Origin: Thiorhodococcus sp.
Lineage (GTDB): Bacteria > Pseudomonadota > Gammaproteobacteria > Chromatiales > Chromatiaceae
DNA: 64,000 nt
NCBI GenBank assembly: GCA_029257385.1
Contig: JARIBS010000013.1
Coordinates: 1-64,000, forward strand
Direction of reading: 5' to 3'
The notes below the pieces were generated by a model. It had not been told where the DNA came from. It did no database searches and saw only the letters and a list, made by a program, of their open reading frames with translations. The position numbers and the translations under genes were made by a program. This document shows positions 20,204 to 27,020 of this stretch, one piece after another. Within the stretch, counting starts at the first letter, position 1; each line of letters begins with the position of its first letter.

Positions 20204-21411
20204 GGTAACTGACCTTCCTCGGCCTGCGTTTCTGGCGCGACCTTGACCTCCTGACCAGGACGCACCTTCTGCACGCCCTGGGTGATCACCAGCTCGCCCG
20301 ACTCAAGGCCCTTGGCGATGACGACGTCCGCCCCCTTGTTCGGTCCGGTCTCGACGCGTCGAATCTGCGCCTTGCTCTCGGCGTCGATAATCAGCACGAA
20401 CACGCCCTGCTGGTCGAGCTGCAGCCCCGATTGGGGAATGAGGATCGCCGACTCCCGCTCGCCGCTCTGGAGCACCACGCCGACATATTGACCATCGACC
20501 AAGACACCATCCGGATTGGGCAGTTCAGCGCGCATCGTCACTGAGTCGGTGCTCTGATTGGTGGTGACGTCGACGAAATCCAGACGTCCGTCATGATCGT
20601 AGAGCGTGCCGTCGGGCAGCCGCGCCTTGGTCAAGACGCTCTTGACGTCGCCACCCTTGGCTTTAATGGCGCGTCTGGCCGACAATAGCTCGCGCTGCGT
20701 CAACGGAAACTGCACATAGATCGGGTCACGACTGACGATGGTCGCCAGAATCCCTGAGGACGGCCCCACCAGGCTGCCGATGGTGATCTGCGCGAGTCCG
20801 ATCCGCCCCTCAATCGGTGCCGTAATCCGGGTGTAGTCCAAATCCAGCCGGGCCGCCGTGAGCGCCGCTTGCGCCTGAGAGATGCTGGCCTCGGCCACCG
20901 AGGCCGCAGCCTCCAGCTCGTCGACTTTCGCCTGTGCGATATTGTTGGATTTGAGCAGGTCCATCGCGCGCGCCAATTGGGCTTCGGCATTGCCTGCATC
21001 CGCTTTCGCCTTCTCAATATCCGCCTGACGCTGCTCGACCACGGCCTCGTATTGATCCGGCTCGATCTTGAAGAGGACATCTCCTTCCGAGACCTGCTGC
21101 CCCTCCGTGAAGCGGCGCTCTTTGAGAAACCCCTCCACCCGCGCGAGCAGCTCCACACGGTTCACCGCGACGACCCGACCGACAAACTCAGACGCTTCCT
21201 CGATAGAGCGTGATTCGGCCTTGACCGCTGTCACAGTGGGTGGCGGCGCCTCGGGGGCCTCTGCCTGTTGCTGCTGCTGGCAACCGAAAAGCGTCAGCAG
21301 TGCGAGCAAACCGACTGCGCGCGAGAATCTGAATGCGCGCGCATGGGGGCTAGGGGGCAATGCGGGTGAAGCATTTTTACAAGGGGCCGACATGGCACAG
21401 TGCTTTTTCAT
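20200..21411 (-). CDS. RND efflux periplasmic adaptor lipoprotein (AcrA/MexA type)
   Basis: The 403-residue membrane-fusion protein links the permease to an outer-membrane channel. A lipoprotein signal ([12 protein letters not shown]) would anchor it to the inner membrane. The lipoyl/hairpin region ([37 protein letters not shown]) and coiled-coil hairpin are typical. The ATG at 21411 has only a weak ribosome site; an in-frame ATG at 21393 is possible. No TetR or MarR regulator is adjacent. Confidence 0.92.
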   Translation of the reverse strand: MKKHCAMSAPCKNASPALPPSPHARAFRFSRAVGLLALLTLFGCQQQQQAEAPEAPPPTVTAVKAESRSIEEASEFVGRVVAVNRVELLARVEGFLKERRFTEGQQVSEGDVLFKIEPDQYEAVVEQRQADIEKAKADAGNAEAQLARAMDLLKSNNIAQAKVDELEAAASVAEASISQAQAALTAARLDLDYTRITAPIEGRIGLAQITIGSLVGPSSGILATIVSRDPIYVQFPLTQRELLSARRAIKAKGGDVKSVLTKARLPDGTLYDHDGRLDFVDVTTNQSTDSVTMRAELPNPDGVLVDGQYVGVVLQSGERESAILIPQSGLQLDQQGVFVLIIDAESKAQIRRVETGPNKGADVVIAKGLESGELVITQGVQKVRPGQEVKVAPETQAEEGQLP

Positions 21412-21419
21412 CAGACTTG

Positions 21420-21440
21420 CGCGAGAAACCCCGCCGTTCA
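21420..21440 (+). repeat. Direct repeat copy 2, upstream of the RND adaptor
   Basis: The 21 bases equal those at 16881-16901 in the same orientation, 4539 bases apart, so the pair brackets the RND operon. Here it begins 9 bases before the adaptor start codon on the minus strand. The rest of the 217-base gap up to 21628 shows no gene. Confidence 0.6.
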
Positions 21441-21628
21441 GAACGGAGAGGGAGCAAGTGCCGCGTACAAACGCGGTCAGGCTGCCCGTCTCGCTTCCTC
21501 CGTATGCGTTGAATTGAACGAATAGCCATCGCCATCAGTGCGTTGAACCACTGAGCAGTAACGTTGGGACAGACGCATAAATCCATGCGCAAGCGGCGTG
21601 CGCTCGCGGTGGCTGCAATCTGCCACAT

Positions 21629-22360
21629 TCAGCGGGTAGGCTCACGGGTCTCGATCGATTCGGCAGCAAGCGCTTGGCGCAGATCGATCATTGCCTGTTC
21701 CAGCCCCACGCGGCCGCGAAACCCTAACAGAATATACGGATTCTCGCCCATATGCGGAAGACTGAAGAGACTGAGGCCGGGATGGGCCGCACCGAGACGG
21801 CGCATGAGCGGTATCAGACCGCTCTCAGGGATACCGCGCACTTCGATCGATGCCTCGCGCTGGAGCGCGCAGCGCTCGTAATGCGTATTGAGTACCCACT
21901 TGGCCATGGGCGAGGCCATCTTCGGAAATCCGGGCAGAAACCAGTGACCGGCGAGCGAGAAGCCGGGGATCTGGTTGACTGGGTTGGGGATCAACTCGGC
22001 CCCCTCTGGGAGATCCGCCATCAGGATGCGACCCGGATAGGCCGCGTCACCGAACTTGCCTTCAAGCAGCGCGCGGGCCTCGGGATGGCGAGTCAACGCG
22101 ACACCGGCGGCGGCCGCAGCGCAGGCACGGGTATGGTCATCTGGGGTCGCGCCGATCCCACCGCAGACGAAAACCGGGTCGGTCCTCGCCATCGAGAAGG
22201 CGAGATGCACGCGTAGCGTCTCGGGATCGTCCGGCAGCAGCCAATGCCAGGCCAGCTCGTGGCCGTGCGCCTGAATCATGCGCTTGAAGCTCGCCAGGTG
22301 GCCGTCCACGCGCTGACCATTGAGCACCTCGTCACCGACGACGATGAGACCGAAGCGCAT
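21629..22360 (-). CDS. CinA N-terminal/MoaB-like molybdopterin-binding domain protein
   Basis: The 243-residue protein begins MRFGLIVVGDEVLNGQR, the start of the CinA/MoaB-type domain, with FVCGGIGATPDDHTR (the GGxG/TxDD loop) in the middle and NPVNQIPGFSL, FLPGFPKMA later. The CinA C-terminal NMN-deamidase domain is absent, so it belongs to the stand-alone group. Its substrate is unknown. An in-frame ATG at 22387 exists but falls on the edge of a 7-base tandem repeat, so the internal start matching family members is preferred. Confidence 0.8.
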   Translation of the reverse strand: MRFGLIVVGDEVLNGQRVDGHLASFKRMIQAHGHELAWHWLLPDDPETLRVHLAFSMARTDPVFVCGGIGATPDDHTRACAAAAAGVALTRHPEARALLEGKFGDAAYPGRILMADLPEGAELIPNPVNQIPGFSLAGHWFLPGFPKMASPMAKWVLNTHYERCALQREASIEVRGIPESGLIPLMRRLGAAHPGLSLFSLPHMGENPYILLGFRGRVGLEQAMIDLRQALAAESIETREPTR

Positions 22361-22386
22361 TGGAGCAGAAACAGATGATGGATTCA

Positions 22387-22435
22387 TGGTCAGTGGTCAG
22401 TGGTCAGTGGTCAGTGGTCAGTGGTCAGTGGTCAG
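22387..22435 (+). repeat. Seven perfect tandem copies of TGGTCAG
   Basis: Forty-nine bases are made of exactly seven TGGTCAG units with no mismatch. They lie immediately upstream of the CinA-like gene and overlap its alternative start codon. Related, imperfect TGGTCAGTG text appears at 36178-36206 before serA. Confidence 0.95.
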
Positions 22436-22507
22436 ATAATGCTCGTAATATGCCTCGACGGTGTCAAGGCCGAACCGGCGCTCCGCCTCGCAGCCGATTG
22501 CGCTTGC

Positions 22508-22526
22508 GACACCGCTCTGCGGTGTC
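22508..22526. terminator. GC-rich stem-loop downstream of the HTH-Sel1 gene
   Basis: GACACCGC and GCGGTGTC pair perfectly around a TCT loop. It follows the stop of the minus-strand HTH-Sel1 gene, and lacks a T-run, so a terminator role is uncertain. Confidence 0.35.
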
Positions 22527-22593
22527 ACGTCTTTCCCGGCGCTCTGCGCCCAGAGGTTCGCCGCCAGATATCCGTGTCGCGAAACGACACCCG

Positions 22594-23166
22594 TCAAATC
22601 GGGTCGGCGGTCTCGCGCAAGACGCGCAAGATCACTTGGCGCTCGACATCGTCGAGCAAACGCTTGAGCGCGGCCACATCGTCGCCCGCGCGTGCCTGTT
22701 GTCCCTGGGCGCTGTGCAGCGCCTCCACCAGCGCCTGACCGAGCGGTGAGTGGCGCGCCGCCGCCTGGCTCAGCCAGAGCATCCCGGCGGCCTCGTCGCG
22801 CGCCCCGCCCTGCCCTTCGAGCAGATCGCGCCCCAGATAGCACATGGCATCGGCATAGCCCGCGCGCGCCGCGCGGGTCAGCCACTCGCGCGCCGCTCCC
22901 GCTCGTCCGGCTTCCAGCAGCCACAGTGCCAAATCGCATTGCGCTGCGGGGTCGTCGCCATCGGCGGCCAGCACCAGCGCCTCGTCCTCGGGCGTGAGCG
23001 CCACATCGGCCAACGCCAGCACATCGGCGAGCGCGACATAGGTTCTCCCCCCCCCCCCCCCCGATTCACGATTTGTGTTCAATTTACCGTCGCGAATATA
23101 GCGCCACAGGGTGCGCTTGGTCAGGCCGCTGATGGCGGCGGCGGTGTTGAGGCTGATTGCTGGCAT
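22594..23166 (-). CDS. HTH-Sel1 repeat protein with a poly-G switch tract
   Basis: The 190-residue product opens with a DNA-binding helix-turn-helix of the excisionase/MerR-like type (ISLNTAAAISGLTKRTLWRYIRDGKL). A Ser-Gly-rich stretch (SGGGGG) encoded by 16 consecutive G then leads to Sel1/TPR-like helical repeats (DDPAAQCDLALWLLEAGRAG; AARAGYADAMCYLGRDLLEG). With one G more, the downstream frame stays open to 22418 and gives a long Arg-rich tail; with one G fewer it stops at 22878. The gene is divergent from pilA. A role in surface or pilus regulation is inference from position. I do not recognise a named family. Confidence 0.7.
   Translation of the reverse strand: MPAISLNTAAAISGLTKRTLWRYIRDGKLNTNRESGGGGGRTYVALADVLALADVALTPEDEALVLAADGDDPAAQCDLALWLLEAGRAGAAREWLTRAARAGYADAMCYLGRDLLEGQGGARDEAAGMLWLSQAAARHSPLGQALVEALHSAQGQQARAGDDVAALKRLLDDVERQVILRVLRETADPI
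23047..23062. repeat. Homopolymer of 16 C (G on the coding strand)
   Basis: Sixteen C in a row lie inside the HTH-Sel1 gene between its DNA-binding and repeat domains. Tracts of this length slip during replication and are classic contingency loci. The exact count could also be a sequencing artefact. Confidence 0.9.
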
Positions 23167-23253
23167 CGTCGTTCACTCCCCGGTTCGAGCTGCTGATCGC
23201 CAGTATAGAGCCGGGGCTACCCGCACGGCGAATCGCGTCCGGTCCTGCCGCCC

Positions 23254-23342
23254 TGTCAGTGGCGCGTGGTGTGACAGGGCATGCTTGTCACACCTCAGCA
23301 GGATGACAGACGGCCCTCGCGTCACGGCTGCGAGCTGTGACG
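23254..23342 (+). promoter_or_regulatory. Three tandem dyads TGTCA-N13-TGACA upstream of pilA
   Basis: Sites are at 23254-23276 and 23286-23308 (both TGTCA-N13-TGACA) and 23320-23342 (CGTCA-N13-TGACG). Centres are 32 and 34 bases apart, about three helical turns, as expected for a regulator bound on one face of DNA. They lie roughly 100-190 bases before the likely pilA transcription start, the distance of sigma-54 enhancer sites, and also upstream of the divergent HTH gene. PilR of Pseudomonas is known to bind clustered TGTC-type sites before pilA; equivalence here is inference. Confidence 0.65.
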
Positions 23343-23413
23343 CAGGTTGCAGCGTGATTTGCGCGAAAACGTATTTATTAATCTATTCAGAAGGTTATAG
23401 CGATTCTTCTGAA

Positions 23414-23430
23414 TTGGCCCGGAAGTTGAA
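23414..23430 (+). promoter_or_regulatory. Sigma-54-like -24/-12 element of pilA
   Basis: TTGGCCCGGAAGTTGAA keeps the -24 TGG and the TTG of the -12 box at correct spacing, but the -12 GC reads GA. It lies about 85 bases before the pilA start codon. PilA transcription is RpoN-dependent in Pseudomonas, which supports the reading. Confidence 0.5.
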
Positions 23431-23513
23431 CTACCCCAGTCAGGATCGGATGCATTCCATACCGATTCCGCCTCCACCGCGAGGCACGCTTATTCATTCA
23501 ATGGAGAAGATTC

Positions 23514-23930
23514 ATGAGAAAGCAGCAGGCTGGTTTTACGTTGATCGAGCTGATGATCGTTGTGGCGATCATTGGTATTTTGGCGGCGATTGCGATTCCG
23601 GCGTATCAAGACTATGTTATCCGTTCGCAGGCAGTATCTGCTTTGGCCGAGATTACTCCCGGAAAGGTTGGATTCGAGCAAGCAGTTAATGAAGGCAAAG
23701 CTCCTTCACTGGTTACAACTGACGCTGGCTTTATCGGGGTAATTGCCGACACTAGCTACTGCACTGTGTCACTGACTGGCACAACTGCGATTGCATGCGC
23801 AACGAAAGGTGGTAATGCCGACAATTTCAATGGCAAAACGCTTACCTGGACGCGCGATGCGACTACTGGACAATGGGCGTGCACAACCGATCTTGCCGAC
23901 AAGTACAAGCCAGGCAAGTGTGGTACCTAA
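23514..23930 (+). CDS. pilA: Type IV major pilin PilA
   Basis: The 138-residue prepilin has a short leader ending in Gly (MRKQQAG), the processing site [19 protein letters not shown] with the essential Glu5 of the mature protein, and a hydrophobic assembly helix. The C-terminal domain is small and has a Cys pair near the end (WACTTDL ... GKCG) that would form the disulfide D-loop, with another pair at SYC and IAC. A strong Shine-Dalgarno (GGAGAAG) precedes ATG. Base composition is less GC-rich than the neighbours. No other pilus genes are adjacent. Confidence 0.95.
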   Translation: MRKQQAGFTLIELMIVVAIIGILAAIAIPAYQDYVIRSQAVSALAEITPGKVGFEQAVNEGKAPSLVTTDAGFIGVIADTSYCTVSLTGTTAIACATKGGNADNFNGKTLTWTRDATTGQWACTTDLADKYKPGKCGT

Positions 23931-23951
23931 TAAGTTCATTTAAGCAAGGCA

Positions 23952-24137
23952 GGATGGGTAGAACGGCCACGCGCTGATCTCGACCTTTGGCCATGGACGC
24001 CGACTGGCCGTGAAACCCATCGACCACCGCACCAACGCTTAACCAAAACGCCCCTGGGAAACCGGGGGCGTTTTGCGTTGTGTCATTCTGACGGGTCGGC
24101 GCGGGGTTCGATGGGTTTCGCTCCGCTCTACCCATCC
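23952..24137. repeat. MITE-like repeat, copy A (186 bp)
   Basis: The ends are a perfect 11-base inverted repeat, GGATGGGTAGA and TCTACCCATCC. The body is about 80% alike to copy B at 24599-24784, which has the same length. TA borders the right end. It contains the pilA terminator hairpin. No ORF is inside. Confidence 0.7.
24045..24074 (+). terminator. Terminator after pilA, inside the repeat
   Basis: AAAACGCCCC and GGGGCGTTTT pair, with further GG/CC pairing around a small loop, ending in TTTT. Copy B carries the same hairpin with a weaker T-run (GTTGTG). Confidence 0.75.
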
Positions 24138-24151
24138 TACGCCCCTTCGGC

Positions 24152-24547
24152 TTACAGCAGCTTGACCAGCGCCGCCATGGCGCCGACTTGCGCGAACATG
24201 AGCGGGATGAGCCACATCAGGAGACTGTTGCGACTGCGCTCGATGTCCGTTTTGACCTCACCGCGCAGTTGTTCGATGTCTGTTTTGACATCCCCGCGCA
24301 GTTGTTCGATTGCGGTCTTGACCTCACCGCGCAGTTGCTCAATCTGCAGGGTCAGGTTTGCACGCACCTGCTCGATCTCGCGCTGTAAACGCAACTCGGT
24401 CTCGCGCAGGTGCTGCTGGGTGGCAAGGTCAGGAAGGTGCGGATAGCGCTCGTCGAGCCGCTCGAATGCCGCGGCGATCACCCGCGCGCGGGCGCGATCA
24501 TCCGGGGCGCTCGCCAAAGCCTCGTAGAGTTCGACAACGGAGGACAT
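24152..24547 (-). CDS. Coiled-coil, tail-anchored membrane protein, short paralogue
   Basis: The 131-residue product starts MSSVVELYEALASAPDDRARARVI, continues as a long coiled coil with three tandem 11-residue units of the form xIEQLRGEVKT, and ends in a membrane helix (LLMWLIPLMFAQVGAMAALVKLL). The shape recalls CCDC90/DUF1640-type coiled-coil proteins. Its paralogue at 25192-25686 is nearly identical but has six units. Function is unknown. Confidence 0.75.
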   Translation of the reverse strand: MSSVVELYEALASAPDDRARARVIAAAFERLDERYPHLPDLATQQHLRETELRLQREIEQVRANLTLQIEQLRGEVKTAIEQLRGDVKTDIEQLRGEVKTDIERSRNSLLMWLIPLMFAQVGAMAALVKLL

Positions 24548-24598
24548 AGGGTTCAATGGTGCTCAGGGGTCTGGGTCAGCAGCCAGTATAGCAAGGTA

Positions 24599-24784
24599 GG
24601 ATGGGTAGAACGGCCACACGCTGATCTCGACCTTTGGCACAGATGTCGATTGGCCGTGAAACCCATCAATCACCGCTGCAGCGCTTGACCGCGAAACGCC
24701 CCTGGGACACCGGGGGCGTTGTGCGGTGTGCCATGCTGACGGGTCGGCGTGGGGGTCAATGGGTTTCGCTGCGCTCTACCCATC
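24599..24784. repeat. MITE-like repeat, copy B (186 bp)
   Basis: It has the same GGATGGGTAGA left end and TCTACCCATC right end as copy A and the same 186-base length, with TA on both sides. The internal hairpin around the CGCCCC/GGGGCG arms is conserved. Confidence 0.7.
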
Positions 24785-24902
24785 TACGGTTTTGACAACT
24801 GACCGTTACGCAGCCCGCACGCCGGGGGCGGGTAGCGATATGGCGATCATCCCTCAGCGGACGGCGATGATATACTCTCGCTATGTCAATCACTATTTCG
24901 GG

Positions 24903-25142
24903 ATGGCAATGTCTGATTCTCGCACTGAAGACCTCGTCCTGACGATCCTGAAGGATCTCCAAGCGCGGATGGGGCGTTTGGACGAGCGGATGGCCAATCT
25001 CGAATTGCGCATGACGGCGCAAGAACAGCATCTGGGGACGTTGGTGCTGTCGTTACCGTCCATCCACGATCGGGTCGATGCCCTGACTCGACGGCTTGAG
25101 CATGTCGAACGTCGCTTGGAGCTGAGGAATGCAGAGCCGTAG
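24903..25142 (+). CDS. Small coiled-coil protein of unknown function
   Basis: Seventy-nine residues, MAMSDSRTEDLVLTILKDLQ followed by heptad-patterned helix (MGRLDERMANLELRMTAQEQ; HDRVDALTRRLEHVERRLEL). There is no signal peptide or membrane segment. The start is uncertain: ATG at 24903 or 24909; the frame is open further upstream into the repeat. It lies between the two coiled-coil paralogues on the opposite strand, so a partner role is possible but unproven. Confidence 0.5.
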   Translation: MAMSDSRTEDLVLTILKDLQARMGRLDERMANLELRMTAQEQHLGTLVLSLPSIHDRVDALTRRLEHVERRLELRNAEP

Positions 25143-25148
25143 CGGTGA

Positions 25149-25177
25149 TGATGGGTTTCGCTGCGCTCTACCCATCC
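25149..25177. repeat. Solo right end of the MITE-like repeat
   Basis: GATGGGTTTCGCTGCGCTC leading into TCTACCCATCC repeats the last 29 bases of the 186-bp elements without the rest. A shorter trace, CTCTACCCATCTACGA, occurs at 25737-25752. Confidence 0.6.
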
Positions 25178-25191
25178 TGCGCCCCTTCGGT

Positions 25192-25686
25192 TTACAGCAG
25201 TTTGACCAGCGCAGCGATGGCGCCGACTTGCGCGAACATCAGTGGGATGAGCCACGCCAGGAGACTGTTGCGACTGCGCTCGATGTCCGTTTTGACCTCA
25301 CCGCGCAATTGCTCGATGTCCGCCTTGACATCACCACGTAGCTGCTCGATCTCGGCCTTGACCTCACCGCGCAATTGCTCGATCTGGGTCTTGACCTCAC
25401 CGCGAAATTGCTCGATCTCGGTCTTGACGTCGCCGCGCAATTGCTCGATTGCCGTTGAGACTTCACCGCGCAATTGCTCGATCTGTAAGGTCAGATTGGC
25501 GCGCACCTGCTCAATCTCGCGCTGTAAACGCAACTCGGTCTCGCGCAGGTGCTGCTGAGTTGCAAGATCGGGCAGGTGCGGGTAGCGCTCTTCGAGCCGC
25601 TCGAATGCCTCGGCGATCACGCGCGCGCGGGCGCGATCATCCGGGGCGTTGGCCAAAGCCTCGTAGAGTTCGACAACGGAGGACAT
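25192..25686 (-). CDS. Coiled-coil, tail-anchored membrane protein, long paralogue
   Basis: This 164-residue protein matches the 24152-24547 product almost throughout. Both begin MSSVVELYEAL and end in the same membrane helix, but here the coiled coil has six 11-residue units instead of three, exactly the 33-residue length difference. The start at 25686 corresponds to that of the short copy. It is probably a recent duplication whose repeat number changed by slippage. Function unknown. Confidence 0.75.
   Translation of the reverse strand: MSSVVELYEALANAPDDRARARVIAEAFERLEERYPHLPDLATQQHLRETELRLQREIEQVRANLTLQIEQLRGEVSTAIEQLRGDVKTEIEQFRGEVKTQIEQLRGEVKAEIEQLRGDVKADIEQLRGEVKTDIERSRNSLLAWLIPLMFAQVGAIAALVKLL
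25288..25485 (-). repeat. Six in-frame 33-bp units coding for the coiled coil
   Basis: Each unit encodes xIEQ(L/F)RG(E/D)V(K/S)(T/A). The short paralogue has three such units at 24248-24346. The period is exactly 33 bases, so changes in copy number keep the frame. Confidence 0.85.
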
Positions 25687-25768
25687 AAAATTCCAATGGT
25701 TCAGGGGGCTTATCAATCCATGAGTATAGCAAGGCGCTCTACCCATCTACGATTCTGACAACTGCCAC

Positions 25769-26449
25769 TCATCCCAGCCCGTCGTGCTCTCGCACCAGCT
25801 CCCGCCAGGACGGATGCGCGGCGATCAGCTCCAGCGCTTGAGCCAGCAGGGCTCGGCCCGGCTCCATCTTGAACCAGGTCGAGGCGCCGGAGGAATGCGG
25901 AAGCGGGATGATGTCGGCCTCCCAGCCCTCCCCCGAGGGACAAGGCTCGGGGCGATACCGCCATTGCTGGCCGACCACCTCGCTGAGACGCTCGCAGTCC
26001 ATGAGCTGGGAGATGGCGAGCTTGCCGATCGGCAGGATCAGGCGCGGGCGCAGCAGCGCCAGCTCGCCCCGCCACCAGCCGGCGCAGCGCGCGATCTCGT
26101 CGCGATCGGGCACCCGGTCGCCGCCCTTGGGATTCTTGCCTGGAAAGCAGCGACAGACCGCGCTGATGAGGGTCAGACGCCGACAGGCCGCCTCGTCGAG
26201 TCCGATGCGCTCGAACCAACCAAAGAGGGTCTTGCCGGCGGTCCAGCAGAAGGGCCGCAACTGTTCAATCTCGCGCGTTCCCGGTGCCTGTCCGATCATC
26301 ATGACCGGCGAGAGTACGGCCAGACTGTGCACCGGCGGGCCGAACATCGCGGGACAGCGTCGGCAGGCTTCCAGGTCGCGATGCAGACGCTCAAGCTGGT
26401 CTTGATGCTGCTGCGCCCGCGCGACGTCTTGAATGCATCTCTCCGACAT
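25769..26449 (-). CDS. Iron-sulfur uracil-DNA glycosylase family protein
   Basis: The 226-residue protein has motif A GQAPGTRE and motif B LPHSSGAST of the UDG superfamily. Cys residues at CRRC, CRC and IARCAGW are spaced as the four ligands of a 4Fe-4S cluster in family 4/5 enzymes, which excise uracil from DNA. The start at 26449 follows the upstream stop by 4 bases. An exact family (4, 5 or UdgX) is not assigned; the UdgX-specific insertion is not evident. Confidence 0.85.
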   Translation of the reverse strand: MSERCIQDVARAQQHQDQLERLHRDLEACRRCPAMFGPPVHSLAVLSPVMMIGQAPGTREIEQLRPFCWTAGKTLFGWFERIGLDEAACRRLTLISAVCRCFPGKNPKGGDRVPDRDEIARCAGWWRGELALLRPRLILPIGKLAISQLMDCERLSEVVGQQWRYRPEPCPSGEGWEADIIPLPHSSGASTWFKMEPGRALLAQALELIAAHPSWRELVREHDGLG

Positions 26450-26453
26450 GGCC

Positions 26454-27020
26454 TCAATCCAACTGGCGAATGATCTTCTCGATCTGTATGCGATGCATGC
26501 GATTGTGCAACGCGGCCAGGGCATGCCACTGACGCGCTGTCAGTGGACCGAACCAGGGGTGTGGATGCGGTGCACGCGCGTGCAAGGCGCCGAGACGCTC
26601 GATCTGATGCGAATAACGCTCGATCAGGGTTTCCAGCGCCGTGACGCGGTCCGCTCCGGCATCGGCATGGGGCTTAACGTCCTCGATCTGGATCTCGACC
26701 CCGTGAGTGTGTCCAGAACAGAGCGCGTGGATGAGCGCGATGATGGCCGTGTTCATCATCACCAGGTGGTCCAGCGTCATGTAGACGGACCAATCCCGGC
26801 TGTCGTTCTCGATACCCGGAAACCGCCGGATGCGCACCGCCCTGGCACCGACGTCCTCGGGGATCTGGCGGGTCAGCGCGAGCGCACGATCGGCCTCGGC
26901 GCGAAAGTGGCGCAGGATGACGGTCGGCGGCGTCAAGGAGGCGTAGAGCCTGACCCCGGCGTTGGCGACGAGTCGCTCATGCAGCGGGATTCCCGCGCCA
27001 TCGCGCTGGGGAGCCTTCAT
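26454..27020 (-). CDS. DinB-superfamily protein
   Basis: A 188-residue four-helix-bundle protein. Metal-binding His positions of the DinB/YfiT fold are suggested by DHLVMMN near the middle and [13 protein letters not shown] at the end. Members are metal-dependent, often thiol-linked transferases. It overlaps glnS by 4 bases (ATGA) and precedes the uracil-DNA glycosylase gene in one operon. Confidence 0.75.
   Translation of the reverse strand: MKAPQRDGAGIPLHERLVANAGVRLYASLTPPTVILRHFRAEADRALALTRQIPEDVGARAVRIRRFPGIENDSRDWSVYMTLDHLVMMNTAIIALIHALCSGHTHGVEIQIEDVKPHADAGADRVTALETLIERYSHQIERLGALHARAPHPHPWFGPLTARQWHALAALHNRMHRIQIEKIIRQLD

Noticed and set aside
19172..20212. A 346-codon plus-strand open frame opposite the RND permease
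   Set aside because: Antisense shadow; His/Arg/Asp-rich text typical of reversed GC-rich codons.
23268..23294. A CRP-type site (TGTGA...TCACA) before pilA
   Set aside because: The spacer between the arms is 9 bases from TGTGACA to TGTCACA instead of the 6 bases of TGTGA-N6-TCACA, and the TGTCA-N13-TGACA series explains the arms better.
25288..25485. Regular 33-bp repeats as a CRISPR array
   Set aside because: There are no spacers; the units are contiguous, diverged and encode an 11-residue coiled-coil repeat in frame.
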